From: Hericium rajendrae
Lineage: Eukaryota > Basidiomycota > Agaricomycetes > Russulales > Hericiaceae
NCBI GenBank assembly: GCA_033439255.1
Contig: CM065890.1
Location: forward strand, 1 to 64,000
DNA: 64,000 bases
Direction: 5' to 3'
The notes under the pieces were generated by a model that made no database searches, had not been told where the DNA came from, and saw only the letters and a list, made by a program, of their open reading frames with translations. This document shows, one piece after another, positions 1 through 11,705 of this stretch (position 1 is its first letter; the number at the start of each line of letters is the position of its first letter). The position numbers and the translations under genes are program-made.

Positions 1-318
1 CCACTGTAGGGTTTGACACAAGTGCAGCTTCAAAACTTTCTGATTTACCTTGCAGGCATCTGATCAGTCTGCAAGCATTCTGCATTGATACTTTTTTGAT
101 TCTGCAACTAGCTGAGAGTAGCTGATGTTGTCTAAGAGTATCTAATGTGTCTGACAGCTACATAGATTGCTGTAGAACAGTGAGAACAACACACTATGTT
201 CAATTAGGGTTCGACAGAGTACACTCCCAGCTGACAGTAAGTGCAACCAATGGGTGCTGATCGAAGGCCCTTTGATGAGTCTGCCACCCTTGCTCCTCAT
301 TCTAACGAAGCAACATTC
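1..318. repeat. Ends of a CTAGGGTTC-type repeat
   Basis: Two copies of an end motif occur in the same orientation, at about 7 (TAGGGTTTGACACAAGTGC) and about 204 (TTAGGGTTCGACAGAGTAC). Related ends occur at 3148 and, inverted, at 4988, so these are probably boundaries of the same repeat family. No coding sequence is recognisable here. The element is incomplete because it runs off the window edge. Confidence 0.35.
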
Positions 319-599
319 TCAAAACAAATGGTATCCCAAAATGTCCCATGAATTTAGCACAGCGTGGTGAGATACATATACATTGGATGGTGCCAACGCA
401 CAGAGAGGGGGGGGGGGAGGAAAATCCAGAGTGGGCCAAGCATCCAGCCCCTCGCTTTCAGCCAGAAGACTGGCTGGATGGGAAGGGATTGAATTCATTT
501 TGTATGAGCACGCGGCAGTCAGGGCATTCAGTGTAGGCACTGTTTTATTCACCAAAAGAATCAGCCACAGCTTCACACAGTTCCGCCACCACATGCCAC

Positions 600-956
600 T
601 CACGCTTGGTCAGTCCAGCCAGCCCCGGCCTCGTTAGCGACGATAACGCTCCCTAGTCCTTCTGCATCTTGGACATATGTATCCACAACCGTCAGGGCCT
701 CAGGCTGGAGGAAGCCGTGTTTAACGAGGTACCGCACTAGCATCCGGGCCCAAGTCCCGCAGCCTACTGCTTGCTTTTGTGCATGGCTCCAGTAAAATGT
801 GTCCAAACGATGCATATTGATGACGTTCTCTATGTCATGAAGGGTTATGGGGGCATTTGTGCGCGGAAGGGGTTTGTAGGTATCACACGGCTTCAGCATT
901 TCAGTTCGCAGCTTGTTGGAGCCCTTATTAATGGCCGTGATGCTGCAAGTTCTCAT
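600..956 (-). CDS. Hypothetical protein, partial (terminal exon?)
   Basis: An open minus-strand frame of about 118 codons ends in a natural-looking stop. It contains a patch around the residues GCGTWARMLVRYLVKHGFL that looks like real protein (amphipathic, with spaced aromatic residues). The upstream end may be a splice acceptor rather than a start, because CAG precedes the run encoding ITAINKG at about 940. I do not recognise the family with confidence. It resembles small basidiomycete proteins of unknown function, but this is only an impression. No partner exons upstream (957-1300) could be fixed. Confidence 0.3.
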   Translation of the reverse strand: MRTCSITAINKGSNKLRTEMLKPCDTYKPLPRTNAPITLHDIENVINMHRLDTFYWSHAQKQAVGCGTWARMLVRYLVKHGFLQPEALTVVDTYVQDAEGLGSVIVANEAGAGWTDQA

Positions 957-1772
957 GATCAGTGGCCCAGCCTACAATGATGGAGTGGATGGCCTGCTGA
1001 CCTGACTTCTGATGTTGGTTGTCCTGATCTCAGGCTTGCGCCGCTGCACACATCGATGGAGACACCCGGGAATGGCCTTAATCTTGGTTCAAAGTCACCT
1101 GTTACCGACCTGTTTTCTTGTCAGCTTAATCTAAGGCCAGGATACACTAACACAAATGCACCAGTGGACAGGATGGTTGACCTCCTTCGTGCTCGAGAAC
1201 CCGCCCCAGAACAGTGTTCTAAAGGGCACGTGGCCATAATTCACAGCTTTATTATCAACGCTGCCTACGGCGATCTAAGCTCTGGGTGAGTACCAGTATC
1301 ATTAGATCAACATAGCGTGTGTGCTCAAACCTTGGTCTCAATCTGGGTAGGTTGTTTCCAAGGCTGGGCCCAATGAGGGCTTGCCCATGGTTTGAGTGGG
1401 AGGACACCTGGTGCAGATACGCTGTCGGTGGGTATGGACATGGGGGAGTGATAAGTACCAGGCTGCGTCGAGCAGCGGGCCCTATCGACAACTGGACACA
1501 TGCGACTTTCTGCCCTATTCTAAGCTGGCCCAGCTCAATCTGGCTCAGGCTTCTAAGCTGCTCTCCATCCACTCAGCCTTCTCATGATTCTAGCTCCGGA
1601 TGTTTTAGACATTCCGTGATCACATGGTCTGCCTTGCGCCCTTTGAAGGGCTGTCTTCACCGGGCCGATCTCCGGACGCATGGTTGATTGATTCTCTGGA
1701 TGCATGGCACCGAACTCTGTGTGTGTATATCTCCATTAATCAGTCCACAAGGCTATCATCCGATCCTCCTCC
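957..1772. other. Unassigned stretch
   Basis: Several short overlapping open frames lie here on both strands, but none has a recognisable domain or clear splice frame. The segment may hold upstream exons of the minus-strand gene ending at 600 and the 5' part of the phosphotransferase-like pseudogene that follows. I see no repeat of the families found elsewhere in the window. Confidence 0.3.
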
Positions 1773-2816
1773 ATGCTTCAACCACTCTGGACACATGTGT
1801 GGACACCGAGACATTATGCCTCTTGGATCACCTTTAGCCTTCTCGGCCTCCTCGCAGATGGTGTCGCCGACCTCCTCCGACTCTTTCGCATCTCTTCCAT
1901 TTCCAGTGGCCCCGTGTTGCGAGTGAGGTTTAGCACTCCTTGTCTGACGGCACCTGCTCACCAGCTGATGCAGCCCAGCCCGCTTGACAGCTTGGAGTTC
2001 AGCGACCTGCTTCAGGAGTACCACAAGGCCTCCTTGGTCGACGAAGACCACACAGCCCGCTTCGTCGGCCCTGACCGCATTTTGAAGCTCACCACTGCCA
2101 CGTCTCCAGACGGCGGAAACGGTGGCGAGTCAGGGGAGGCCAACACGTCAGAGTTTGTCAGGAAACTAGGCACCATTCCGGTACCCAGGCTTCGCCGGAT
2201 GGACTGAGTGGAGGACACCGCATTCCTGCTCTTCGATCGCATCCCTGGCCACACGTTGTCCGAAGCCTGGGGCGACCTCCACTGGTGGTCGAAGATTCGC
2301 ATCATGTGTGTCCTCCGCCAGTATGTTCGCATGTTGCGACATACCAACCCCTCCCCCAACTCACCACCGGGACCCGTCACCAATGGCCCACCTCTCCCTG
2401 GTTCTGGGCCCATATTTGGGCCCAACTTCGCTGGACGGGGCCCTTGGACCACCTATGACGACCTTGCCAATTGGTTCGACAGACAGGCTGACGTAGGGAT
2501 GCGTTTGTTTTCTGTCCAACCAGACGACATCCGGTAGCGCCTCCGCTTTGACAAGTCCCAACCTCTTGTGTTGACCCATGGCGATATAAACCCAGCAAAT
2601 GTCCTCCTTGGAGAAGATGGCGTAGTATGGCTGATCGATTGGGGGGCGTCCGGCTTTTACCCTCCCTGGTTTGAGTATGTTGCTGCCACCAAGAGCTATT
2701 ACGACAATAGGGTCCCATTTTGGGAATGGTGGATTCCATTCGTCACCTGTGGGCCCTATTTTGAGCAGCTGGTGTGGTACGCCATACCCGGAACCGTACT
2801 GAAGCTGAGGCATTGA
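1773..2816 (+). pseudogene. Aminoglycoside-phosphotransferase-like (APH fold) pseudogene
   Basis: One frame of about 348 codons encodes a fungal APH/choline-kinase-type kinase-like protein. Visible are the N-lobe run KLGTIPVPRL (about 2163-2200), the hinge-like LLFDRIPGHTL (about 2229-2262), the catalytic loop HGDINPANVLL (2577-2609, catalytic Asp at 2583-2585) and the metal-binding IDW (2634-2642). The frame is interrupted by TGA at 2205-2207 and TAG at 2535-2537. Both are explainable as C-to-T changes (CGA to TGA, CAG to TAG), so this is probably an inactivated host gene. A short 5' exon may be missing, and the start chosen is simply the first in-frame ATG. In fungi this family is usually of unknown substrate, and nothing points to drug resistance. 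Confidence 0.75.
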
Positions 2817-3146
2817 AACAAACCATCCTCCTGCTTTCCGCTATCCATACTCCCCCCCCCTCCTTTCTAGGTGTTTTTGTGCTGAAAGCAAGGAAACCAT
2901 GATCTTCCCCTGCTGTCCCCTTGTCCTCCCTTGCCCCTTAGCTGTTCCGTGTATAGGCATTGTTGTATTGTGGATTGCTCTGTTGATGCCAGTGTACTTG
3001 TCAGATCTCAACTACTTTTTGTGGTTTGTTCCCTCTTGTATGCTTGCCCCTCATCCCTTTCCACAGTACATCACCAAGGTGTCAAAATGTGAGATGCACA
3101 GAAACAACTGATCTCATATAGCAATCATGTGAGATGATTCTGAGTC
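2817..3146. other. Unassigned stretch after the APH-like pseudogene
   Basis: There is a C-rich run near 2850 and no supported gene. It is probably the 3' flank of the pseudogene. Confidence 0.3.
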
Positions 3147-4988
3147 CTAGGGTTCGACATGAGTGCACTCGCAGGTGACCTGGATCCGAACCCACAGGTA
3201 TTCAACATGGCACGAGGGCTGACCTGGATCTGCGTGGGTTTCAGCCACCAGGTGATCCGGAGCTGCAGGTAGGGCCCATGACATCACAGGTCACTTGCAG
3301 ATCAGTTGGCCTCACTACTTACTACATCCTCTCATCTTCTCTTTTCGTCTTTCTCTTCAACTCAATGGCAGGGAGGGTTTTGTAGGGGCTAGAGGGGCCT
3401 TAGATGAGTCTACACGATCTTTATCTTACTTGCTGTACTAATCTTCGAAGTTTTGCTTGTTATCGAGCGAGTGAGACTCGTTTTCCGCCGATCGACAGTC
3501 TCCAACTGGCAACAAGCCATCTTACTTTTCGCACACCATCCGCGCTCATTACCATTCTCACTTTCGATGATAGCTCTCGTGCTCACATTCTCCTTGTCGA
3601 CATGTCAATCCCGCACCTCAGCCCCATTCTTTACCTCCCGCACACACCCTCGAGAGCGCTCATGGCTCTGGTATTACACGTGGGAGGCCAGCAACAACAA
3701 ACCGTCAAGCCCCATTGCTGTAGCAACGCGGCTCGACTACTTCTCATTGATTACTCGCATGGAGTTACATGCAGAGACTTTCATGCTCTCGCTCATATCC
3801 TCATTGCCCGACTGCGTGCAGTTGCTCATGCACGATCACATGCCTGGAACAGCACGCATTTCCACTCATGTTCCACCAGTGCACGTATGTGCCTCTGACT
3901 GGATACCCCATCCCCACGACTACGACTCTGTGTGCAGATGCCCGCGCCGGCCTCAATGCCATGCTCGGGCCTGCACCACTCAATCTCTGCATGCCCCAAG
4001 TTCAAACGTTGGCCGCGCATGCCCTTGCATGCCCGGGACAGTCTCACTCATACTCAAAAGAGCACGCACGGTTTTGGCATGGTGCACGTCTTTTCATATA
4101 GCTCTATTGTCACCTGCGCTGACCTGAAGCACAATCGTAACACACTCTCTCACCTCGATGTCTCAATCCCGATGCACCACCCCCTTCCATTACACTTCAT
4201 GGATATGGCACCGGCCTTGGACTCTATTTTCTCAACCTCCCGGCCCTTGCAACGTGCGCCAGTCCGCGCGGCTCCCTTGTCTTCGCCCTCGACTGGCTAG
4301 ACATGGACTGTACGGTGTTGCTGTCATTCAGCATCAAGCTTCCAAGGCAAAGCACAATGACATCGCTGGGTGCATGTATGAATCGGAATTGTTTTTTGTC
4401 AACTCGCTCGAGCAGTTATACGTGCGCACAAGGATCGATAAGGTGAGTTCGCTGCGCAATCGCTTGGCAGATATTTCAGCGGGATGTATGCAGTATGCTA
4501 CCCAAAGCACATGAACAAGCTCATGCTGCTCTCACTCGTTGCGAGGCCATCAACAAGCGGTCCAAGGGTGCGGAGACAGCATCTCACCTGTTCGTATTTT
4601 GGCTCTGGTGGTAGTTTGAAGGGGTCGGTGTGATTCAATAGATATATAGACTAGAAAATATATGTACACGCCGTGCACGCACCATCCGCAAAGACATTGA
4701 GGTCATGCATGTGCATGTTGATTTGAAGGGAGCAGCACCATTTAATATAGATCAAACTATGGATGTAGTGTACATAGTATAGTACTAATATACTATTGAT
4801 AAATAATTACTGGACTGCGAGTTGCTTGCGGGTTACTCACAGGTTGATGGAGTTCAGTAAAAGCTTGATCTGGTTCTGGACGGGTCTCAGCCACCGGGTG
4901 ATCCAGATTTGCAGGTCAGGAACCTGCATGTAAATGATAGGTATACCTGTATTGATAGACGGGTGACTCTGACTTGTGTTGAACCCTA
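3147..4988. repeat. 1.84-kb repeat element with CTAGGGTTC terminal inverted repeats
   Basis: The left end CTAGGGTTCGACATGAGT (3147-3164) is matched in inverted form by the right end, which finishes TTGTGTTGAACCCTAG at 4988. Just inside the ends, a segment of about 45 bp (3228-3275 and 4885-4920, both containing CAGCCACC followed by GGTGATCC) is repeated in direct orientation. The interior has several long but unrecognised open frames with biased base composition and no domain. Around 3410-3475 it shows a CTGTACTAATC then GTTATCGAGCGAG string that resembles a decayed copy of the intron-hairpin module described at 24.6-29.4 kb. No transposase is visible, so it is probably a non-autonomous element. 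No target duplication could be fixed. Confidence 0.45.
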
Positions 4989-5009
4989 GAAAGAGCACTG
5001 GCTTTGCAT

Positions 5010-5189
5010 GTGTGATATTAAATAAAGTGTAAAAAAAAGTCAGGCTTGAACTGGAATTGAACCTGCAAACTCGTCAGATCGAAGATGTGTGATTATATAA
5101 GCCAACTGCCTAATGGGCATCGTCATCGTTTTGGTGTCGTTTTCACTATGAAAAGGCGGTATAGAGTAAACGATTCTAAGGAATCGTAA
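5010..5189 (-). repeat. tRNA-derived SINE-like copy
   Basis: On the minus strand the order is: a head with a CGATTCCTTAGAATCG palindrome (about 5171-5186), then a tRNA-like part with a box-A-like TTGGCTTATATAATC and a box-B-like GGTTCAATTCC, then a T-rich tail. The head and tRNA-like part recur at 18735-18887, which supports a repeated SINE. It abuts the truncated N-terminal part of the decayed Plavaka transposase on its right. The tRNA of origin cannot be named from the sequence alone. Confidence 0.5.
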
Positions 5190-7883
5190 CTGGAGGTGTT
5201 TATGTTGGTTCTGATAGTGACTCTGCCAAACATTCTCATGATACAGTGCCTTCTGGACCTCAGACATATATGCATGATAGGCTTAATGGTCGGCCTTGTG
5301 ATATGAATGGTGTTGATCTGCCTTTGGGCACACCACCAAGTGATAATTCTACAAATGATAAATCTCCTAATGACTGGTCTCCATTTCATGATCGAGTCTA
5401 GTATACTGTTGCAGATTTGCTGTTCCGGTGAGGACAGACATCTCGGGATTTTACAAATGATTTAATGGATGCATGGGCTGCAGATCATCACAATAATGCT
5501 CCACCTTTTGCCAATGAAAAGGAAATGTTAAAGATTATAGATGCTATTCAGCTTGGTGATGCACCTTGGCTGCATTTTACTATAACATATGTTGGTGTTA
5601 TACCTGAAGAAAATCCTCCTGCATAGATGCTTGCAGAGTATGATGTGTGGTATCGAAATCCACGACTTGTGATTAAAAACCAACTGTCCAATCCTGATTT
5701 TAAAGATGAAATAGATTATGCTCCTCGAAAGGAATATAATGCCAAAGGCAAAAGAGAATGGTCAGATTTTATGACTGGAAATTGGGCATGGCGTCAGGCA
5801 GATACAATAGCTGAAGATCCTAAAACACATGGATCTATGTTTGTACCTGTTGTTTTGGGCAGTGATAAAACTGTTGTCTCTGTTGCTACAGGTCATACAG
5901 AGTACTATCCACTTTATGCATCTATTGGAAATGTGCATAATAATGTTCGACGTGCACATCGAGATGCTGTTAGTATTCTTGGATTTTTAGCAATTGGCAC
6001 AACAGATAAGCAATTTCAAAATAACAGTGATTTTTGCAAATTTTGAAGACATTTAATGCATGAGTCACTTAAAATTATCTTAGAACATCTGCGGCCAGGA
6101 ATGACTACACCAGAAATAGTTCGCTGTCCTGATGGACATTTTTGTCGTGCAGTTTATGGAATTGGACCTTATATTGCAGATTATCCTGAGCAAGTATTAC
6201 TGTGTGGAATTGTTTCAACCTGGTGTCCTCATTGTACATGTTCACCTAAAGATTTAGATAGTGGTGATGGCTTTCCACATTCACATGACTATACCACCTT
6301 ATTGATGAAAGAACTAACTGTAAAAGAATTATGGGATGAATATGGTATTGTTAGCAATTTTATGGTATGTGATTATTATTGTTTTAAATGAAGATTGAGT
6401 TAAATCTTACTTTGTTTTCTTTTAGCCATTTACACATTCCTTTCCTCGTGCAGATATTCATGAGCTCATTTCCATTGACTTACTTCATCAACTTATCAAA
6501 GGAACATTTAAAGATCATCTTGTGACTTGGATTTTTGATTATCTTGAACTTAAACATGGACCAACTAGAGCAACTGTGATTATGGCAGACATTGATAGGA
6601 GAATTGCTGCAACACCTACATTTCCAGGAATTCGTCGATTTCCTGATGGTCGTAACTTTCAACAATGGACAGGAGATGATTCTAAAGCCTTAATGAAAGT
6701 GTTTTTGCCTGCAATTGAAGGTTATGTTCCTCCACAAATGCTTCGAGCAATTCGTGCATTTTTAGATTTTTGCTATCTTGCTCGAAGATCTATTATTGAT
6801 GAGGATACTTTGGATGCTATGGATGATGCACTTGAAATTTTTCATAAGGAACGTGTTATTTTTGAGGAGGAAGGTGTACATCTTAAAGAAATATCTCTTC
6901 CAAGGCAACACTCCTTGAAACATTTTCATGAATTAATCGAAGAATTTACAGTTCCAAATGGACTTTGCACTTCTATCACTGAATCTAAACATATAAAGGC
7001 AGTTAAAGAGCCTTGGAGAAGATCTAGTGGTTTTAATGCTCTGGGACAAATGTTGCTTACAAACCAAAGGCTTGATAAACTTAAAGCATGTACTGAGAAT
7101 TTTATACAACGAGGCATGTTAGATAAACCTTTAGGTCAGACAGCAGCCCAAAATGATAATTCAGATATAGAAGTGCATTTTCCAATGGAAATCAATGAAG
7201 TCTTACTGACTGATAACTTTGATCATAATATTGAATTTGGTGTTAGCCTTGCAAAAACACGTGCACGTGGATATCCTCGAACACTTGACCAAATTGCATC
7301 ATTCATTGGAAGGCCAGATTTATCTAATCATATTCGTCGATTTTTATTTGATCAGACAAATGTTACTCCTGGATGTACATTACTAGATGTTGATATTTCA
7401 GACTGTCCAATGGCTCCAGAAAAATTAAACATATATAACTCTGCAATAGCCACATATTATGCACCTAGTGATCCATCTGATATAAAGAGAATTCATCGAC
7501 ATTATATTCAATCATCACAAGAATGGTATGAAAAATATCCTCGTTAAGACTGTGTCTTTATCAAAAATGATCCAACTTTACCTGGAATGAGAGGACTTTA
7601 TGTTGGCCGAATATTGCTATTTTTCTCATTTGAAGATGAAGAAATTACTTATCCATGTGCATTGATCCAATGGTTTGTTACTATTGGTGATACACCTGAT
7701 CCCAACATAGGAATGTGGATGGTAGAGAGAGAAGTGGATGAGAATGGACAATTTGTATGTTCAGTGATACATACTGATTATATTCTGAGGGGTGCTGTAG
7801 TAGTGGTAGAATACAACTTATTTATATTGTATGATTCTTTTCACATAACAAAGCCTGTAAATGAATTGACTTATAAAGTCTGA
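5190..7883 (+). pseudogene. Plavaka-type (CACTA) transposase, decayed copy
   Basis: This reads collinearly with the intact transposase at 58760-61764. Shared blocks include NGRPCD, NDWSPF, EVWYRNPR-like, GMTTPEIVRCPDGH, GPYIADYPEQVL, DIHELI, FKDHL, RRFPDG, PNGLCTSITESKHIK and KEPWRRS. It keeps an intron at the same place (6365-6425, GTATGT...TTTTAG). The N-terminal zinc-finger part is missing left of 5190, where a SINE-like copy sits. In-frame stops occur near 5400, 5623 (TGG to TAG relative to the intact copy), 6043 and 7545. The C-terminal end is shortened around 7800 relative to the intact copy. Protein identity to the intact copy looks like about two thirds in the better blocks. It cannot make an active transposase. 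Confidence 0.85.
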
Positions 7884-8431
7884 TTGATCTGATTGTAAGT
7901 AAAAATCTGACAAGTATATACACTTTTAACTGATCTGAAGAAATTACACTTGTCTGACTTGTCTGACAAGAGATAATCTGAAAAAGATCTAAAATCTGAC
8001 TGTATCTGCAAAATTATATCTATCTGACTGATCTGATAATAGAAAATCTGAAAAAGACTCAAAATCTGATTGTGTCTGAAAAGATTACACCCGTCTTACT
8101 TGTCTGATAGTAAAATATCTGGTGATCATTCAAAATCTGATAAAATCTGAGAGGATTACACCTGTCTTACTTGTCTGATAGTAAAAAATCTGATAACTAT
8201 TCAAAATCTGATGAAATCTGAGAAGATTACACCTGTCTGATCTGTCTGACAGCAAAAAATCTGGAAGATATTCAAAATCTGAGTGTAAATGCACATCTGA
8301 TACAATCTGACACTCTCTGACTTATCTGACTGTGTTTATAGTCAGAAATGATCAAATTTTCAGATTTATAAGGTGATCAGACAGAGTAAGATAGGATAAG
8401 ATGCAGCAGAAAGTTTGTAAGACTCCTGATG
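7884..8431 (+). repeat. TCTGA-rich subterminal array and right end of the decayed Plavaka copy
   Basis: Dense TCTGA/TCTGAC words recur every 10-20 bp, with a longer repeated phrase of the type AGATTACACCTGTCTGA. The segment ends CAGCAGAAAGTTTGTAAGACTCCTGATG, of which the last residues CTGATG (8426-8431) match the right ends of the other family members. The next two bases are CT. No left end for this copy is present in the window. The same arrangement (transposase stop, then a TCTGA array, then CTGATG) follows the intact transposase at 61765-62865. Confidence 0.6.
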
Positions 8432-8505
8432 CTTCAAAACTTCTGTTTGACCTATGAGGCATCTGACAGTATCTGATTGTATCTCTGCATGATCTGCAGC
8501 AGTTG

Positions 8506-9445
8506 CATCAGACACTAACATACCTTGCAGGTCAAACAGAAAGTTTGAAGATTTCTAATGTTGTTCATATTATCTATTGTAGGCCTCTTCAGGCAGTTTT
8601 ACAATGTGTTGCAAACTACTATCTGTTTTGGTTATAGGCTCGATAATGTTGGGCATAACCAAATTTTTAATTAGACTTATAAACATCTGACAGTGTAATC
8701 TCAGCTATAATGCAAGTCTACAACTAAAGTGGTACAATATAAACACTAATATTCTACTTGGTCTGCATAGCTTTTATCTACTAGTAATAACAATATATTG
8801 GGTTTCTATCCTCTGTTCAAACTCACATTCATTTTCACTTGCAAGTTTATTCAATGCACATTAGCCTTGCACTGTCTTATATTCATGTCTATTCATCTAC
8901 ACTTGTTAATTTTTAATTATTCTGCTTGATTTGATATTGAGCTAAAATCTAAATATAAGTTGATATCTGACTATGTCTAAGAGATTACATCTGTCTGGCT
9001 AAACTGACAAGAAAACAAATCTGATAAATATTTAAAATCTGGAGAACATCAAAAATCTGACTGTGTCTGAGAGACTACACCCTGCCTGATCTGTCTGACA
9101 GCAAAAAATCTGAAAGACACCTAAAATCTGATTGTGTCTGAGAGACTACACCCTGTCTGGCTGACCTGACAAGAAAAAAAAAATCTGATCAACATCTAAA
9201 ATCTGAAGAATATCTGAAATCTGACTGTGTCTGAGAGACTATACCCTGCCTGATCTGTCTGGCAGCAGAAGATATTTCAAATCTGACTAGGTCTGGGTGT
9301 AAATGCATATCTGATAAAATTTGACTCTGCCTGACTTGCCTGATTTTGTTTTTAGCCAGAAATGACCAATCTGTCAGGTATATAAGGTGATCAGACAAGA
9401 TCAGACAGAATAAGATCCAGCAGAAAGTTTGTAAGAGTACTGATG
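8506..9445 (+). mobile_element. Possible second CATCAG...CTGATG element
   Basis: A CATCAG start at 8506 preceded by TG and a CTGATG end at 9445 followed by TG fit the 2-bp duplication rule of the family. The right 450 bp is TCTGA-rich and nearly repeats the right end at 8431 (both contain CAGCAGAAAGTTTGTAAGA). Just outside the left end, an inverted repeat (CTTCAAAACTTCTGTTTGACC at about 8432 against GGTCAAACAGAAAGTTTGAAG at about 8535) suggests a small foldback nested here. No coding sequence is present. The boundaries rest on short motifs only. Confidence 0.35.
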
Positions 9446-10019
9446 TGGTCAATGTGTCTCAGATTCAGAACCTACTCAATTCACTGATGAGTTGAGAATT
9501 CAAGATGGCATAATCACTATTCATATTCAAACATGTACAAATAGAGGATAGCCACCAGCCCAAGGCCATGTTGAGTGACCTATAACTTTTCTGTTGGCTT
9601 GTAGTAAGCTCTCAAACATTTCTTACATGTAGTTGTACATCCAAAGTATCTATTCATATTTTTCAAAGTCAGTTTTCATTGAGTGTGAGTGCACAGCATA
9701 TGACCTTGCAATGAGTTATCGTTCCTCTTATTATCTCAATTTGGTAGTCTGAGCTTTGGGCTTTTGAGCTCTGTGAGATAGCATGGCCCTTTAGGCACCA
9801 CCTGGTCCTGTACTATCAGGCAAATCTGAGGTGCACCACACTTACAAGAATATATGGCAAGAAGCAATTTAGTGTAGATGAACAGCACAAACATCCACTA
9901 GTGATGCACAACCAAAAGGACAACCATCAGACAACCAGCATCACAAATTTCTTGTTATAACTTGAAGTTCAATATAAAAGATTTTCCAATAAGGAGTGCT
10001 TGTGGTACCATATATACTT
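9446..10019. other. Unassigned AT-rich stretch
   Basis: No gene, repeat of a known family or structural RNA is recognised here. It lies between the TCTGA element and the point where recognisable LINE ORF2 stops, so it could be diverged LINE 3' sequence or old flank. Confidence 0.3.
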
Positions 10020-10873
10020 GCTAGTAGTTACCATCGCACTGGAGTCCAACAAAGCTCAGTGACATCATCGGCAGGGGTATGGGTCGTAGTACAGCCAGCA
10101 TTTTGAAGATCAGAATGATAGGAACCAGCGAGGTGTGCCATATGCTAGGAGTGGTTTTCATATGTTGGAGGGGTGGTGTTAGGGAGGTGGAAGCACTTGA
10201 TATAGTCACGCAGCTTCTTGGCCTTATTCAGGCCAAACCAGTATTTGTTGACATGTTTGTCTCGAACCGACCAGCGAGCTTTACCAATATGATGAGCTGT
10301 CTTGTAACATTTCTTTTGCAGGTGTTCTATGTGTTTGGTGAGGAGTGTCTCATCAGTACAGAGTGTATTACTGGTAGCAAAGTCAAGATGTGTTTTGATG
10401 GCTACTACGTCCTTGACAAGGTGAGCAATGGTCATCTGAATTTTTTCTGAGGTGGTTTTAGCATACTTTTTCAGAATCGGGTCAAGGCTAAGCTTCGTGG
10501 AGGCCCATACAGTTTGGGGATTGGAGTCGGGCATGCAGTTGTCAGCCATCATAGCAAGAAATGTTTGAAGGCACACGCCTTCAGTGATTGCAAGGAAGAG
10601 CAAGATAGCATCATCAATTAGGAATAGAGAGAGAGTCCATCGGTCCTTCCCAATTAACAGGGCATTATGCAGAGCAAAGCGGACAGATATGAGTGTATGA
10701 TCAGAGTAATGTGAGATGAGATCATGCTCCCACTTGAAAATGGTTTCAGCTTGGCATCAAGAAGTGTAGATGTGATCAAGATGACTCGATAGTGCAAACA
10801 CATTACAATGATGAGAGCGGTAGATGTAGCAGCATTCATTCAGGTGGGTGTGCCACTATGTATCCTGCAGGTG
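10020..10873 (-). pseudogene. LINE ORF2, segment between endonuclease and reverse transcriptase (degraded)
   Basis: The minus strand carries LINE-like sequence between 10603 and 10145. It has a charged linker with RWSVRDKHVNKYWFGLNKAKK, the kind of block that sits between the APE endonuclease and the reverse transcriptase in fungal LINEs. Frames shift repeatedly and no reverse transcriptase block is seen left of 10020, so the 3' half appears to be missing. The segment is separated from the endonuclease piece by the foldback element 10874-11235. Confidence 0.6.
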
Positions 10874-11235
10874 CATCAGGAACCTTGACAACTTTTTGAT
10901 TGATCTACGGCCATCTGATAGCATCTGTCAGAACTCGTGCGAGTGAAATCAGATGAATCAGACAGTATAAGCTAGCATCAGACACTATCAGACACTATCA
11001 GTTTATTGGACCTCAAGCTGAGCTCATCAGTTTTGTGTAAATCTTAGATATCAGAAATTATGCTATAGTGGATAGTTAGAGATGAATAACTACTATGGCT
11101 AACAATAGATGTTAAGTCTTAAATATATAAGCTGAATCAGATATGGTCATTTTAAAAGTAATCTCAGACAGATTAGATCCTACAGTAGGGTTAGAAACTG
11201 TCAGACTCATCAGAAAATTGTTAACCTTCTTGATG
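10874..11235. mobile_element. Foldback MITE of the CATCAG family inside LINE ORF2
   Basis: The left terminal repeat CATCAGGAACCTTGACAACT is matched by the inverted right end (AATTGTTAACCTTCTTGATG). It is flanked by TG at 10872-10873 and 11236-11237, which fits a 2-bp target duplication. It has TCTGA/TCAGA words inside and no coding capacity. It is closely related to 16297-16706, which shares the start and an internal segment with the phrase TAAATATATAAGCT. Confidence 0.85.
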
Positions 11236-11705
11236 TGGAAGTGGGTACAAAAAGCCATCAGCACATTAGTGACAGTTTTTGCATTAGAATGAGTGGACGC
11301 ACAGTCTAGGCCATCTTCAACAAGGTTGAAGTCCTCCAGCATAAAGTCAGGTTGAGAGAGATGATGATGATGCCAAGCAGTACAGAGGCCCTGCCAAAAA
11401 TCAGTGTGGCTTGTGGCCTTGTTCGGGGCATAGACATTCAACTGGGTAATGGTGTCAGAGTCGTACCAGCAGATCATAAGGGTGATGGCATGGCCTGGGA
11501 TAAGTTCAATAAAATGGTAGTTACTGACATTGAAGAGGTCTTTATTGATGGTAAAAGCAATGCCAGTGCATGCGCCTGAGTTATCCAGGTCAGGTGAGGA
11601 GAGGACAAGGAGCCTCTTCAAAAAGAGGCAGTCAAGAGATGTGAGATGAGGCTCAGTAAGATGAGTTTCTTGTAGCGCGGCAATAGCAATTTGACGGTTA
11701 AGCAT
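11236..11705 (-). pseudogene. LINE ORF2, APE-type endonuclease segment
   Basis: The minus-strand translation shows an exonuclease/endonuclease/phosphatase-type domain. It contains the catalytic QETH motif in AIAALQETHL (about 11640-11675), then a strand-rich region, NVYAPNK, and the block DFMLEDFNLVEDGLD. The usual GDFN is changed to EDFN, and the run-on to the rest of ORF2 is interrupted by the foldback at 10874-11235. The domain nicks target DNA in active LINEs; this copy is dead. It is in line with the ORF1 pieces at 12748-12912 and 30833-31792, so it belongs to the same interrupted LINE. Confidence 0.75.

Noticed and set aside
383-637. Plus-strand open frame with a poly-glycine run
   Set aside because: It arises from a poly-G tract (about 405-418) and has no other protein-like feature.
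2012-2813. Minus-strand open frames opposite the APH-like gene
   Set aside because: They are shadows of the plus-strand kinase-like frame, which carries the recognisable catalytic motifs.
1773-2816. Aminoglycoside resistance gene
   Set aside because: The fold family matches, but fungal members are diverse kinases of unknown substrate and this copy has two stops.
3404-4514. Overlapping open frames of 110-224 codons in the CTAGGGTTC element
   Set aside because: Three frames are open at once in a C-rich, repeat-bounded segment, with no domain or conserved motif.
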